Source of the DNA: Microterricola pindariensis
Lineage (GTDB): Bacteria > Actinomycetota > Actinomycetes > Actinomycetales > Microbacteriaceae
NCBI RefSeq assembly: GCF_002936985.1
Contig: NZ_MPZN01000001.1
Span: 1 to 64,000 of the forward strand
Length of the DNA stretch: 64,000 bases
Reading direction: 5' to 3'
Shown: in pieces, positions 19,511 through 27,620 of the stretch
Position numbering within the stretch: the stretch's first letter is position 1
How the letters are laid out: each line of letters begins with the position of its first letter
The notes under the pieces: generated by a model
The model's database searches: none
What the model was told of the DNA's origin: nothing
What the model saw: the letters and a program-made list of their open reading frames with translations, nothing else
Program-made: the position numbers and the translations under genes

Positions 19511-20674
19511 ATGGCGAGGGATTCCGCACACCGCGAGATCGCCCTGCTGCGCGCCAGGGCACAGGGTTTGTTCCCCGCGGATGCCGCGGCGCCCGGCCCG
19601 GTCGTCGGCGCGCTGCTGGCACTCCAGGCGCAGGATCTGGCCGCCGCCACCTGGGCGGTCGGCGCCCGCAGCCCGGGCGCCACGCTCGCCGGGGTGCGCG
19701 CCGCGATCGACGCGGGCGAGATCGTGCGCTCGTGGCCGATGCGCGGAACACTGCACTTCGTTCCCGGCGAGGACCTCGGCTGGATGCAGCGGCTGACCAC
19801 CGCGCGCCTGCTGCAGCAGGCCCGGCTGACCCACGAGCGGCAGGGCCTGACGGCGCCGGTGTACGAGCAGGCGCGGCAGATCGCCGTCGCGGCGCTCTCG
19901 GGCGGCCGCAGCCTCGGCCGCGAGGCGTTCCAGGCGCTGCTGGAGCGAAACGGCATCGACACGGCCGCCAACCGCGGCTACCACCTGATCTGGCACCTCG
20001 CCCAGACCGGGACGCTCTGCTGGGGCCCGACCGCCGGCAACGCCCAGGAGCTGGTGCTGCTGGACGAGTGGGTGCCGCACCCCCGGCGCCTCGAGCACGA
20101 GGAGGCGCTCGGCGAGTTCCTGCTGCGCTACATCCGCGGTCACGGCCCGGCGACCCTGGCCGACTTCGTGTGGTGGAGCAAGCTGACCGTCGCCGAGGCG
20201 AAGCGCGGGCTCCAGGTCGCGCGCCCGCAGCTCGCGGAGCGGCGGATCGGCGACACCAGCTACTGGGTGGCGGCCGAGCTGGACGGCGTCGTGCCGGATG
20301 CCGCGCAGCGGCGCCGCTTCGCGGCATCCGCCTGGCTGCTGCCCGCCTTCGACGAGTACTTCCTCGGCTACCGCGACCGCGAGGCCTCGGCCGCGCCCGA
20401 GCACCACGAGCGCATCGTGCCGGGGCGCAACGGCGTGTTCCAGCCGATCGCGGTCGCCGGCGGACGGGTGGTCGGCACCTGGCGGCGGCGCATGCTCGGC
20501 ACGGCCGCGGCCGGGCAACGCCTCGGCATCGACATCGCCCCGTTCGAGGCGCTGAGCGCGGCCCAGGCCGCGGGGCTCCGCCGGGCCGGGGAGCGCTACG
20601 CCCGCTTCCGGGAGCTGGGTCTCGGCGAATTCGACGTCGGCGAGCTCCGCGTCGGCGACACGGCGGCGCAGTAG
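19511..20674 (+). CDS. AlkZ-like winged-helix DNA glycosylase family protein
   Basis: A 387-residue protein of the HTH_42 winged-helix family. The pair Gln39-x-Gln41 in LALQAQD matches the catalytic QxQ motif of AlkZ-type glycosylases, which excise bulky alkyl or cross-linked bases; RSWPMRGTLHFVPGEDLGWM and FDEYFLGYRDR are other conserved segments. This suggests DNA repair, or self-protection against a genotoxin, although no biosynthetic genes are near. Start ATG 19511 is six bases after AATACT. The stop codon lies inside the -10 box of the next gene. Confidence 0.85.
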   Translation: MARDSAHREIALLRARAQGLFPADAAAPGPVVGALLALQAQDLAAATWAVGARSPGATLAGVRAAIDAGEIVRSWPMRGTLHFVPGEDLGWMQRLTTARLLQQARLTHERQGLTAPVYEQARQIAVAALSGGRSLGREAFQALLERNGIDTAANRGYHLIWHLAQTGTLCWGPTAGNAQELVLLDEWVPHPRRLEHEEALGEFLLRYIRGHGPATLADFVWWSKLTVAEAKRGLQVARPQLAERRIGDTSYWVAAELDGVVPDAAQRRRFAASAWLLPAFDEYFLGYRDREASAAPEHHERIVPGRNGVFQPIAVAGGRVVGTWRRRMLGTAAAGQRLGIDIAPFEALSAAQAAGLRRAGERYARFRELGLGEFDVGELRVGDTAAQ

Positions 20675-20683
20675 CCTGAGGGG

Positions 20684-21718
20684 GTGCGCATGACCTCTCG
20701 CATCCAGTCCTCCAGCCGGGTGCCGCTCCTGCAGGTGACGAAGGTGGCCTTCGCCTCCGTTCTGGCGTGGATCGTCGCCCAGCTGCTGCTGCCGACCGAG
20801 CTGCCGATCTTCGCCGCCATCGCGGCGCTGTTGGTGGTTCAGCCGAGCGTGAACCAGACGCTCGGGCGGGCCATCGAGCGCACCGTCGGCGTGATCGCCG
20901 GCGTGATCGTCGCGACGGTGATCGCCCAGCTGTTCGGCAGCGCCGAGTGGATCATCCTGATCACCATCGTCGTCGCCATCTTCATCGGCTGGGCGCTGCG
21001 GCTCACGCCGGCATCCGCGAACCAGATCCCGATCACCGCGATGCTGGTGCTGGCGCTCGGCACCACCACGCCCGGCTATGCGGTCGAGCGCAGCATTGAG
21101 ACGCTGATCGGCGCCGTCATCGGCTTCATCGTGACGATCAGCATCGCCCCGCCGGTGCTGCTCGCCCCCGCCCAGGAGAGCGTGTCGGCGCTCGGCACCG
21201 AGCTGGCCGCCACGATCGACCGGCTCGCGGACGCCCTCGAGGCGCCGATGCGCCCCGCCCAGCTGGAGGAGCTGCTGCTGAACGCCCGGCTGCTCCGGCC
21301 GATGCAGGCGAAGGCCAACGAGGCGGTGAAGGAGGGCAGGGAGAGCCTCGCGTTCAACCCGCGCCGTTCGCGCCTCGGCGGCGCCGTGGAGGCGGAGGCC
21401 ACCCTGCTAGCGCGCCTCTCCCCCCTGGTGAACCGGGTGATCGGCATGACGCGGGCGCTGCGCGACCATTACGACGACAGCCTGTCGGAGGAGCCGACCG
21501 TGCACGCCATCGCGGCCGAGCTGAAGCGGGCGGCGCACGACCTGCGGCTGCTGACCGAGCCGGATGCCGCCGCGCCCGGCGAGGCCGAGGTGCGGCCGGA
21601 GCCGCCGGCGCTCACCGCTCCCCTGGTGATCGCCACCCCGCATCCGGAGCATTGGATCCTGATCGGGTCGCTGATGGAGGACCTGCGCCGGGTCCGGGAG
21701 GAGATCGTCGGTGACTGA
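20684..21718 (+). CDS. FUSC family membrane protein
   Basis: A 344-residue protein with about five hydrophobic helices in the first 165 residues (VTKVAFASVLAWIVAQLLL, then IFAAIAALLVVQPSVNQTL) and a cytoplasmic helical C-terminal half. FUSC proteins are related to aromatic acid exporters and efflux pumps. Start is GTG 20684, six bases after TAGCCT (20672-20677), a leaderless-type start. Its 3' end overlaps the TMEM175-like gene by eight bases, so the two are an operon. Confidence 0.85.
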   Translation: MRMTSRIQSSSRVPLLQVTKVAFASVLAWIVAQLLLPTELPIFAAIAALLVVQPSVNQTLGRAIERTVGVIAGVIVATVIAQLFGSAEWIILITIVVAIFIGWALRLTPASANQIPITAMLVLALGTTTPGYAVERSIETLIGAVIGFIVTISIAPPVLLAPAQESVSALGTELAATIDRLADALEAPMRPAQLEELLLNARLLRPMQAKANEAVKEGRESLAFNPRRSRLGGAVEAEATLLARLSPLVNRVIGMTRALRDHYDDSLSEEPTVHAIAAELKRAAHDLRLLTEPDAAAPGEAEVRPEPPALTAPLVIATPHPEHWILIGSLMEDLRRVREEIVGD

Positions 21719-22307
21719 CGAGGACCGCACGCTCTCCCCACGCCGTCTCGAGGCGTTCTCCGACGGCGTGTTCGCGATCGCGGCCACGCTGCTGGTGCTC
21801 GATCTCTCGGTCGAGAATCTCGGCGCGATCACCAGCAACGACCAGCTCTGGCACGCGCTCGGCTCGATCTCGGGGAGCCTGCTGAGTTTCGTGATCAGCT
21901 TCCTGCTGCTCTGCATGCTGTGGATGGTGCACGCGCGCCAGTTCGAGCACATCGTGCGCGTCGACAACACGGTGCTCTGGCTGAACAGCCTGCGCCTGCT
22001 CGGGGTCGTTCTCATCCCGTTCACGACGTCGCTGAACGCCGACTTCAGCGGTCTGCTGCTCGGCCGCCTCGTGCTGCCGCTGAACTTCCTCTTCGTGCTC
22101 GTCCTCGGCTGGGCGCTCTGGGGCTACGTCTCCACGCGCTCCCGCGGGCTGCTCGACGAGATGTCGGATGCCGCGGTGCGCAGCAGTGGCCGGCGCGCTC
22201 TCGGCGCGGTCATCGCCGGCCTGGTCGTCGTGCTGCTCGCGCCGTTCATCGGCTCCTGGGCGTTCCTCGCCTTCGCGGTGAGCCCACTCACATCCCGAAG
22301 GTCGTGA
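21711..22307 (+). CDS. TMEM175/DUF1211 family integral membrane protein
   Basis: A 198-residue protein with about six transmembrane helices. The signature RLEAFSDGVFAIAATLLVLDL in helix 1 matches the bacterial TMEM175 family, in which the FSD motif lines a potassium-conducting pore. Bacterial members form tetrameric K+ channels; conduction by this protein is inferred. Start GTG 21711 overlaps the FUSC stop. The last 20 bases overlap the convergent endonuclease/exonuclease/phosphatase gene. Confidence 0.88.
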   Translation: MTDEDRTLSPRRLEAFSDGVFAIAATLLVLDLSVENLGAITSNDQLWHALGSISGSLLSFVISFLLLCMLWMVHARQFEHIVRVDNTVLWLNSLRLLGVVLIPFTTSLNADFSGLLLGRLVLPLNFLFVLVLGWALWGYVSTRSRGLLDEMSDAAVRSSGRRALGAVIAGLVVVLLAPFIGSWAFLAFAVSPLTSRRS

Positions 22308-23244
22308 GCACCGCCCGGTGGTCGCTGTTGCCGGCCGGCAGCACGGAGCTCTCCAGCGGGGTCAGCCCGGCGTGGAAGATGTGGTCGATCCGGGCGAGGG
22401 GCATGTTGCTCGGCCAGGTGAACCCGAGCGACGCCGTGGAGCGGTTCGACTCGCTCACCGAGCGCTGCAGGGCGCGCAGCGCCGGGTCGGTGAGTGTCGC
22501 GTTGAAGTCGCCGACGACGAGCACGCGCTCGTTCTCGTCCTGGGCGACGACTTCGGCCAGGTTGGCGAGCATGTCGTCGCGGTCGCTCTGCGCTCCGGGG
22601 CGGAGCGAGGCGGCGTGCACGACATAGACGCTCACCAGGCCGCTCGGCGTGTCGAGGTCAGCGGCCAGGGCCCGGTTCCAGCCGAGGCCGAGATCCAGCG
22701 GCTGCTCGTTGACGATGGGGTACTGGCTCCACAGGCCGACCGTTCCGACGCGGTATGAGTACGGGTAGGCGTCGTCGATCGCCTCCGCGGCCTCGGCGCG
22801 TGCCACGCTGTCCAGCTCCTCCAGGGCGATCACATCGGCGCCCTGCTCGGCGAGCGTCAACGCCGACTCCGCGGCGCCGCCGGAGCCCGCCTCGACGTTC
22901 TGGCTGGCCACGGTCAGCGTGCCCTCTGCGGCGTCCGCCGCCGGCCCGGTCTGCAGCGGCACGAAGAGCGGACCGACAACGAGCAGCCAGGCGATGAGCG
23001 GCACCATCGTGACGATCCAGACCCGCCGGCGCGTGGCCAGGGCGGCCCAGAGCAGCACCGGGACGAAGAGGCCCAGCCACGGCAGCACGGTGGCCACGCC
23101 GGTGCCGACCACCCCGGGGATGGCGGGGTGCAGCACGAGGGCTGCCGTCAGCGCGAGCGCGGCGACGGCGACGATCCTGGCCGTGGCGCGTCGTGCCGAT
23201 GACCTCGCTCTGCCCGGCTGGGGTGCGCGGCGGGGGTCTGTCAT
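22288..23244 (-). CDS. Membrane-anchored endonuclease/exonuclease/phosphatase domain protein
   Basis: A 318-residue protein. Three hydrophobic helices occupy about 25-100, followed by an EEP domain: SQNVEAG (metal-binding Asn), ALEELD (Glu), GDFNATLTD, and the C-terminal SDHRAV with catalytic His. The catalytic part lies after the third helix and is probably extracytoplasmic. EEP domains cleave phosphodiesters in nucleic acids or lipids; which is unknown here. The start is ATG 23244. Confidence 0.85.
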   Translation of the reverse strand: MTDPRRAPQPGRARSSARRATARIVAVAALALTAALVLHPAIPGVVGTGVATVLPWLGLFVPVLLWAALATRRRVWIVTMVPLIAWLLVVGPLFVPLQTGPAADAAEGTLTVASQNVEAGSGGAAESALTLAEQGADVIALEELDSVARAEAAEAIDDAYPYSYRVGTVGLWSQYPIVNEQPLDLGLGWNRALAADLDTPSGLVSVYVVHAASLRPGAQSDRDDMLANLAEVVAQDENERVLVVGDFNATLTDPALRALQRSVSESNRSTASLGFTWPSNMPLARIDHIFHAGLTPLESSVLPAGNSDHRAVLTTFGM

Positions 23245-23296
23245 GCATTCAACCCTGACCGACGGCTCATGTGAGACTCCTGAGCGCCGGGCACAA

Positions 23297-23334
23297 CGAC
23301 GAAGCGCCCCGGCGGATGCCGGGGCGCTTCGTCG
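23297..23334 (-). terminator. Hairpin terminator downstream of yceI-like gene
   Basis: A 17-bp perfect stem (23297-23313 with 23318-23334) with a GGAT loop on the plus strand, 15 bases beyond the YceI gene stop. Confidence 0.85.
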
Positions 23335-23348
23335 GAGCGGAGACGCGA

Positions 23349-23909
23349 TTACTGCTGGAGCGCAGCCTGCAGCTCGAGCGAGATCGTGACGGTGTCGCCG
23401 AGCAGCATGCCGCCGGTCTCGAGGGCCGCATTGTAGGTGAGGCCGAAGTCCTCGCGGTTGACGGTGGTCTTCGCGGTGGCGCCGCCCTTGTAGTTGCCGT
23501 AGGGGTCACCGCCGAAGCCGCCGAACTCGAACTCGAAGGTGACCGGCTTGGTGACGCCCTTCATGGTGAGGTTGCCGTCGACGAGGAACTCGCCCTTGAC
23601 GACGCGGACGCCGGTGGAGACGAAGTCGATGGTCGGGTAGGTCTCGGCCTCGAAGAAGTCGCCGGTGCGCAGGTGACCGTCGCGGTTCGGCTCGTTGGTG
23701 TTGACGGAGGCGACCTCGGCGGATGCCGTGACGCTGGACTCGAGCGGGTTCTCGGCGGTGACGAAGGTGGCGGTGAAGCGCTCGAACTTGCCCTTGACCT
23801 TGCTGATCATGAGGTGACGGATGCTGAACCCGACCTCGCTGTGCGTGGGGTCGATGGTCCAGGTACCTGCGCGGTAGCCGGGGATGGTGGTTTCGAGCGT
23901 TGCAGTCAT
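23349..23909 (-). CDS. YceI family protein
   Basis: A 186-residue lipocalin-like beta-barrel protein. TWTIDPTHSEVGFSIRHLMISKVKGKF at the N terminus and GDFFEAETYPTIDFVS, TMKGVTKPVTFEFEF and REDFGLTYNA are family signatures. YceI proteins bind isoprenoids or similar lipids. Start is ATG 23909; an in-frame ATG at 23951 would give 14 extra poorly matching residues. No signal peptide is visible, so this copy is probably cytoplasmic. Confidence 0.9.
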   Translation of the reverse strand: MTATLETTIPGYRAGTWTIDPTHSEVGFSIRHLMISKVKGKFERFTATFVTAENPLESSVTASAEVASVNTNEPNRDGHLRTGDFFEAETYPTIDFVSTGVRVVKGEFLVDGNLTMKGVTKPVTFEFEFGGFGGDPYGNYKGGATAKTTVNREDFGLTYNAALETGGMLLGDTVTISLELQAALQQ

Positions 23910-23961
23910 GGAGCTACTTTCTAGAGAGTCTGTGGCCGGATCGTTGGCCATGATCTATGCA

Positions 23962-23989
23962 AACGTATGCGACAGGATCCTTATTCCAA
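23962..23989 (-). promoter_or_regulatory. Probable promoter of the YceI gene
   Basis: Read leftward, TTGGAA (23984-23989), a 16-base spacer and TACGTT (23962-23967) form a sigma-70-like promoter. The -35 lies immediately beside the stop of the upstream GH3 gene. Confidence 0.5.
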
Positions 23990-25183
23990 AGTTCTCGGAA
24001 TTTCTTTGAGGCGCAGAACGGCCAGCGCGGAGGCGTCGATCTGGGCGGCGTCCAGCTGCCCGGAACGGACCGCGGCGGCGACCCCGGCGATCATGGCGTC
24101 CACGTCCACCCCGACAGTGGCCGGGTCGGCCGGCAGGGTGAGCAGCACGATGTCGTTGCCGGCGGCGAACGCCGCGACGGTGTTCGCGATCGGGTCGGCG
24201 TAGCGCGGGTCGCCGGAGTCGAGCAGCATGCGCATGTCATCGGTGATGGTCAGGCCCTCGAAGCTGAGCTCCTCGCGGAGCAGCCGGTGCCACTCCGGCG
24301 AGAGGCTGGCCGGCGCCGGGTCGACCGCGTCGTAGGCCAGGTGCCCGAACATGACGAGCTCGGCCCCGGCGTCGATGCCGGCCTGGAAGGGGGGCGCCTC
24401 GGTGGCGCGCCACTCGGCGAGGCCCATCGGGCTGCTCGGCACGGCGTGGTGGGAGTCGCCGGGGGCTGCCCCGTGACCCGGGAAGTGCTTGAGCGTGCTG
24501 AGCACGCGGCTGCCCTCGCCGGCGACGGCGGAGGCGACCCGGGCGCTGCTCGCCGCGGCATCCGCCCCGAGGGAGCGCGTGTAGATGAAGGAGCCGGGGT
24601 CGGCGCTGATGTCGGCGACAACACCGAAGTTCACGTCGATGCCGGCGCCGGCGAGCAGCTCCGAGCGGGCGTGGAAGGCGTCGGCGGTCGCCGCCGGCGG
24701 CAGGCCGCGCAGCACGTCGGCCCCGGCGGCGGGGTCCGGGCCGATGCGGACCACGTCGCCGCCCTCCTGGTCGATGCCGATGAGCGGCGGGAAGGCCTCG
24801 GTGCCACGCACGGCGGCGGTGAGAGCGCCGAGGGCGGCCAGGTCGGTGGCGTCCGTGCCGCCGGGCATGTTGTCGCCCATCAGGATGAGCCCGCCCAGGC
24901 GGTAGCGGTCGACGAAGGCGCGGAGGGCGGCGCCGTCGGTTCCCGGCGTGTGCAGCATGAGCAGGGAGGAGATCTTCTGCTCGAGCGACAGGGCGGAGAG
25001 GGCGAGCTCCGCGGCATCGGGCCGGGTGGTGGGCGGGGCCGTCGGCGGCGGGGTGCTGCCGGGCGTCTGCGCCGGCTGGGCGCCGCCGACCTCGAGGCCG
25101 GCACAGGCGGTGCCGCCGAGCAGCAGCGGGATGATGATCATGAGGGTCGCGAGCGCGACACGGTTCCGGGGTGCTCTGGCCAT
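23981..25183 (-). CDS. Glycoside hydrolase family 3 lipoprotein, NagZ-like
   Basis: A 400-residue exported lipoprotein. An N-terminal hydrophobic segment ends at Cys27 in LLLGGTAC, a slightly atypical lipobox. A Pro/Thr-rich linker leads to a GH3 barrel with IGIDQEGGDVVR, the NagZ-type KHFPGHGAAPGDSHH (His-Asp acid/base dyad) and nucleophile Asp in LTITDDMRM. Family members cleave beta-N-acetylglucosamine from muropeptides or chitin fragments. ATG 25183 lies seven bases from TACACT (minus reading of 25191-25196), a leaderless-type start. Confidence 0.9.
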   Translation of the reverse strand: MARAPRNRVALATLMIIIPLLLGGTACAGLEVGGAQPAQTPGSTPPPTAPPTTRPDAAELALSALSLEQKISSLLMLHTPGTDGAALRAFVDRYRLGGLILMGDNMPGGTDATDLAALGALTAAVRGTEAFPPLIGIDQEGGDVVRIGPDPAAGADVLRGLPPAATADAFHARSELLAGAGIDVNFGVVADISADPGSFIYTRSLGADAAASSARVASAVAGEGSRVLSTLKHFPGHGAAPGDSHHAVPSSPMGLAEWRATEAPPFQAGIDAGAELVMFGHLAYDAVDPAPASLSPEWHRLLREELSFEGLTITDDMRMLLDSGDPRYADPIANTVAAFAAGNDIVLLTLPADPATVGVDVDAMIAGVAAAVRSGQLDAAQIDASALAVLRLKEIPRTLE

Positions 25184-25241
25184 TGGAGCGAGTGTAGCCG
25201 GGCCCGCTGGGCGTTCAGCCGAAAGGGGTAGCGTGCTGGAT

Positions 25242-26090
25242 GTGACGAATCCCGCCAGCCCACCCCGCACCTCGAATGCGCCCCTCCCGCTGCGCCTGGC
25301 CGATGTCGCGGGCGAGGCGGCGCTGCTGGCCGGCGGCGGCGCGGCCATCCTGTTGCAGCTCGCGCACCCGGCCGTCGGGCGCGGCGTTGCGCGGCACAGC
25401 GACTTCACGGGGCGCCCACTGGACCGACTGTTCGGCACCCTGGACTACGTGTACACCGTGGCGTTCGGCGACGAGCAGATGGTCGCCTTCGTGGTCCGCG
25501 GCGTGAACCGCGCGCATGCACCGGTGCACGATCGCGCCTCGACGCCCGGCTACAACGCGTTCGACCCGCAGCTGCAGCTCTGGGTCGCCGCAACGCTGTA
25601 TCACGCAGCCATGCAGGTGCACGACCGGCTGCTCGGTCGGCTCGACGCCGAATCGGCCGAGGCCGTGTACCGCGACTATGCCGCCCTCGGGGCGCGGCTG
25701 CAGATGCCCGTCGAGCACTGGCCGGCTGACCGCGCGGAGTTCGAGCGATACTGGCACGAGGCGCTCGCCGGGTTGCGGGCGACGCCGGAGAGCGCCGCGG
25801 TTGTCACCTCGCTGCTCAACCCCCGCACGCTGCCCGTGCCGCTGCGCGGGGCGATGCCGCTGATCCGCCTGCTCAGCATCGGCCTGCTGCCGGCCAGTGT
25901 GCGCGAGCTGCACGAGCTGCCGTGGGGAGCCAGGGAGCAGGCCCGCTTCGACCGCACTCTCGCGCTCGTGCGGGTCGCCTACCGGCGGATGCCGCGGCGG
26001 CTGCGCCACCTCCCCCGCGACCGCGCCCTCGCCCGGGTGCGCCGCGCGATGCGGGAGCAGCCGGCGCCCCGCCCTGCCCGCGCCGGTTGA
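25242..26090 (+). CDS. Oxygenase MpaB family protein (DUF2236)
   Basis: A 282-residue mostly helical protein. GGAAILLQLAHPAVGRGVARHSDF and the later YNAFDPQLQLWVAATLYHA are hallmark segments of the MpaB/latex-clearing-protein-like family, whose characterised members bind b-type haem and use O2 to cleave alkene bonds. The conserved histidines in AHPAVGRGVARHS may bind haem. Two starts compete: GTG 25242, seven bases after TAGCGT, and GTG 25233, four bases after AAAGGGG. I prefer the former. Substrate unknown. Confidence 0.83.
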   Translation: MTNPASPPRTSNAPLPLRLADVAGEAALLAGGGAAILLQLAHPAVGRGVARHSDFTGRPLDRLFGTLDYVYTVAFGDEQMVAFVVRGVNRAHAPVHDRASTPGYNAFDPQLQLWVAATLYHAAMQVHDRLLGRLDAESAEAVYRDYAALGARLQMPVEHWPADRAEFERYWHEALAGLRATPESAAVVTSLLNPRTLPVPLRGAMPLIRLLSIGLLPASVRELHELPWGAREQARFDRTLALVRVAYRRMPRRLRHLPRDRALARVRRAMREQPAPRPARAG

Positions 26091-26113
26091 CGGGCGCCGC
26101 GACGTGCGGCCCG

Positions 26114-26182
26114 TCGCGGCCCCCGTTGTGTCTCGCGGCCCCCGACGTACCGTGGGCCGCGAGACATTTCGCGGGCCGCGAG
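26114..26182. repeat. Nested direct and inverted repeats, terminator-like
   Basis: TCGCGGCCCCCG occurs at 26114 and 26133, and its near-complement GGGCCGCGAG at 26154 and 26173; both pairs have the same 19-base period. The inner pair forms a 13-bp perfect stem (26129-26141 with 26154-26166). The block lies between convergent genes and may end transcription both ways. Confidence 0.6.
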
Positions 26183-26228
26183 GTGAGGGTGTGCGCGGAG
26201 GGCGGCCGTTTCGGCGGGACGCCACCCA

Positions 26229-26726
26229 CTAGAAGAAGTCGGCGTCGACCCCGGCGGCGCGGTCCACATCGGTGCTCGGCACCCGGGCGGCGTCGAGCTT
26301 GACCTTGGCGACGCGCAGCGCCGACTCGAGCTGGGCGGCCCAGACGTCGGACTCCCGGGCGGACTGCTCGGCGGCGGCGAGGCGGTCCAGCGCGAGAGCG
26401 CGCTCGGCCTGGGCCGCACGCACCTGCTGGATGCTCAACGTGATGCCGTAGTACGCGGCCACGATCGAGGCGATCGGTGTGGCGATCACGGCCAGCGCAG
26501 CGACGGTGGCGCTCGTCGGGCTGAACAGCGCGAGCAGGCTGAAGGCGAAGAACAGCGCGACGACCCCGACGATCACGACGATCATCAGGCGGATGTTCTG
26601 GTCGGCGCTCATGCGCTGGCGCGAGGCGGCGACAGCGGCCTCTGCCGCGGGCGCCTCGCTCGACTCCGACTCGGGCTCCGCAACCGGCTCGTCGAAGTCG
26701 TGCGGAAGATCGTTCGGGTCGCTCAT
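26229..26726 (-). CDS. Hypothetical protein with two transmembrane helices
   Basis: A 165-residue protein I cannot assign to a named family. An acidic N-terminal tail (about 1-40, Glu/Ala/Pro-rich) is followed by two transmembrane helices (about 47-70 and 74-95), then a helical, probably coiled-coil segment with SIQQVRAAQAERALALDRLA. ATG 26726 has AAAGG six bases upstream. A TTGACC-N17-CACAAT promoter precedes it, with the -35 inside a strong inverted repeat. Confidence 0.75.
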   Translation of the reverse strand: MSDPNDLPHDFDEPVAEPESESSEAPAAEAAVAASRQRMSADQNIRLMIVVIVGVVALFFAFSLLALFSPTSATVAALAVIATPIASIVAAYYGITLSIQQVRAAQAERALALDRLAAAEQSARESDVWAAQLESALRVAKVKLDAARVPSTDVDRAAGVDADFF

Positions 26727-26766
26727 TGTTTGCCTTTCACGGGAGACGTCGCTCCTCTACGTGCCC

Positions 26767-26802
26767 ATTGTGCGTTGACCCCCGTTTGGGGTCAAGCGCA
26801 CA
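26767..26802 (-). promoter_or_regulatory. Promoter embedded in an inverted repeat
   Basis: Read leftward, TTGACC (26790-26795) and CACAAT (26767-26772) with a 17-base spacer serve the two-helix membrane protein. The arms TGTGCGTTGACCCC (26769-26782) and GGGGTCAAGCGCACA (26788-26802) pair with a single-base bulge, so a regulator bound here would cover the whole promoter. Confidence 0.5.
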
Positions 26803-26855
26803 CGCCGGTGTCAGAGCAGCGGGTTACCCTGCTTGCAGTCGAGAGGATGGTGGGA

Positions 26856-27620
26856 ATGGTTGCAGTGAGCTTCCGCTGCGGGCACGGTGCGAGCCCGGAT
26901 GCCGAGGCGGGCACGGCGCGCGTGCTCACCCTGCAGCGGGGGTGCCCGCTCTGCATGCTGATCGCGGAGACCAACCGCTCCCGGGCCGAGCTGCTGCGCA
27001 AGGTCGCCCCGCCCGAGCGGGCGCTGCTGGCGAACGAGACCCGTGTCGGCGCCGAGTACAGCTGGGTCTGCCCGCGCGGGCACGACCGCTACCGGGCCAC
27101 GGTGCTCGCCGTGTTGAGCGGGCCGAGCTGCGCCAAGTGCATCCGCAACGCCAGCGGGGCGTCCGCCACCCGGGAGGCGGGAGTCCCGTCGATGAACGCG
27201 GGCCTGCGCACCCGCACCTCGATGACGGAGCAGCGCCTGCGGATGCTGCTGGCCGAGCGCATCCGGCTGCCGCAGGGCGTCAACACCATCCGCCTGGCCC
27301 GGATGTTCTACGGCCGGCAGGAGGCGTGGCCCGACATCGTGATCCCCGCGCTCCGCATCGCCGTCGAATACGACGACCCCGGCCGCAGCCGGCGCGCACA
27401 CCGCGGTCTCAAGCAGGCGTCCGACCGCGAGAAGGACGACGCCCTGGCCGAGGTCGGCTGGGAGGTGATCCGCATCCGTGCGGGCGGCCTGGAGTCGCTC
27501 GGCGCCAACAGCATCGTCTGCGCCTCGCTCACCATCGCCGCCGTCGACCGCGCGGTCGAGCGGATGCGGGAGATCCGCGGCGACGCGGCCGTCGACGCCA
27601 TCCTCGCCCAGCCGGCCTAG
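26856..27620 (+). CDS. Zinc-ribbon protein with C-terminal PD-(D/E)XK/Vsr-like nuclease fold
   Basis: A 254-residue protein in three parts. A first possible metal site uses Cys8, His10, Cys30 and Cys33; a second is CPRGH...CAKC with Cys72, His76, Cys92 and Cys95, resembling the zinc ribbons often repeated in phage and bacterial proteins. The C-terminal half has the layout of Vsr/DUF559-type nucleases: SMTEQRL (Glu125), WPDIVIPALRIAVEYDD (Asp160, Glu171, Asp173), His182, Lys193, then EVGWEVIRIRAGG. DNA cleavage is likely but not proven. Start is ATG 26856 with GAGAGG nine bases upstream; ATG 26847 is the alternative. No partner methylase is adjacent. The end overlaps the convergent ABC gene by four bases. 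Confidence 0.75.
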   Translation: MVAVSFRCGHGASPDAEAGTARVLTLQRGCPLCMLIAETNRSRAELLRKVAPPERALLANETRVGAEYSWVCPRGHDRYRATVLAVLSGPSCAKCIRNASGASATREAGVPSMNAGLRTRTSMTEQRLRMLLAERIRLPQGVNTIRLARMFYGRQEAWPDIVIPALRIAVEYDDPGRSRRAHRGLKQASDREKDDALAEVGWEVIRIRAGGLESLGANSIVCASLTIAAVDRAVERMREIRGDAAVDAILAQPA

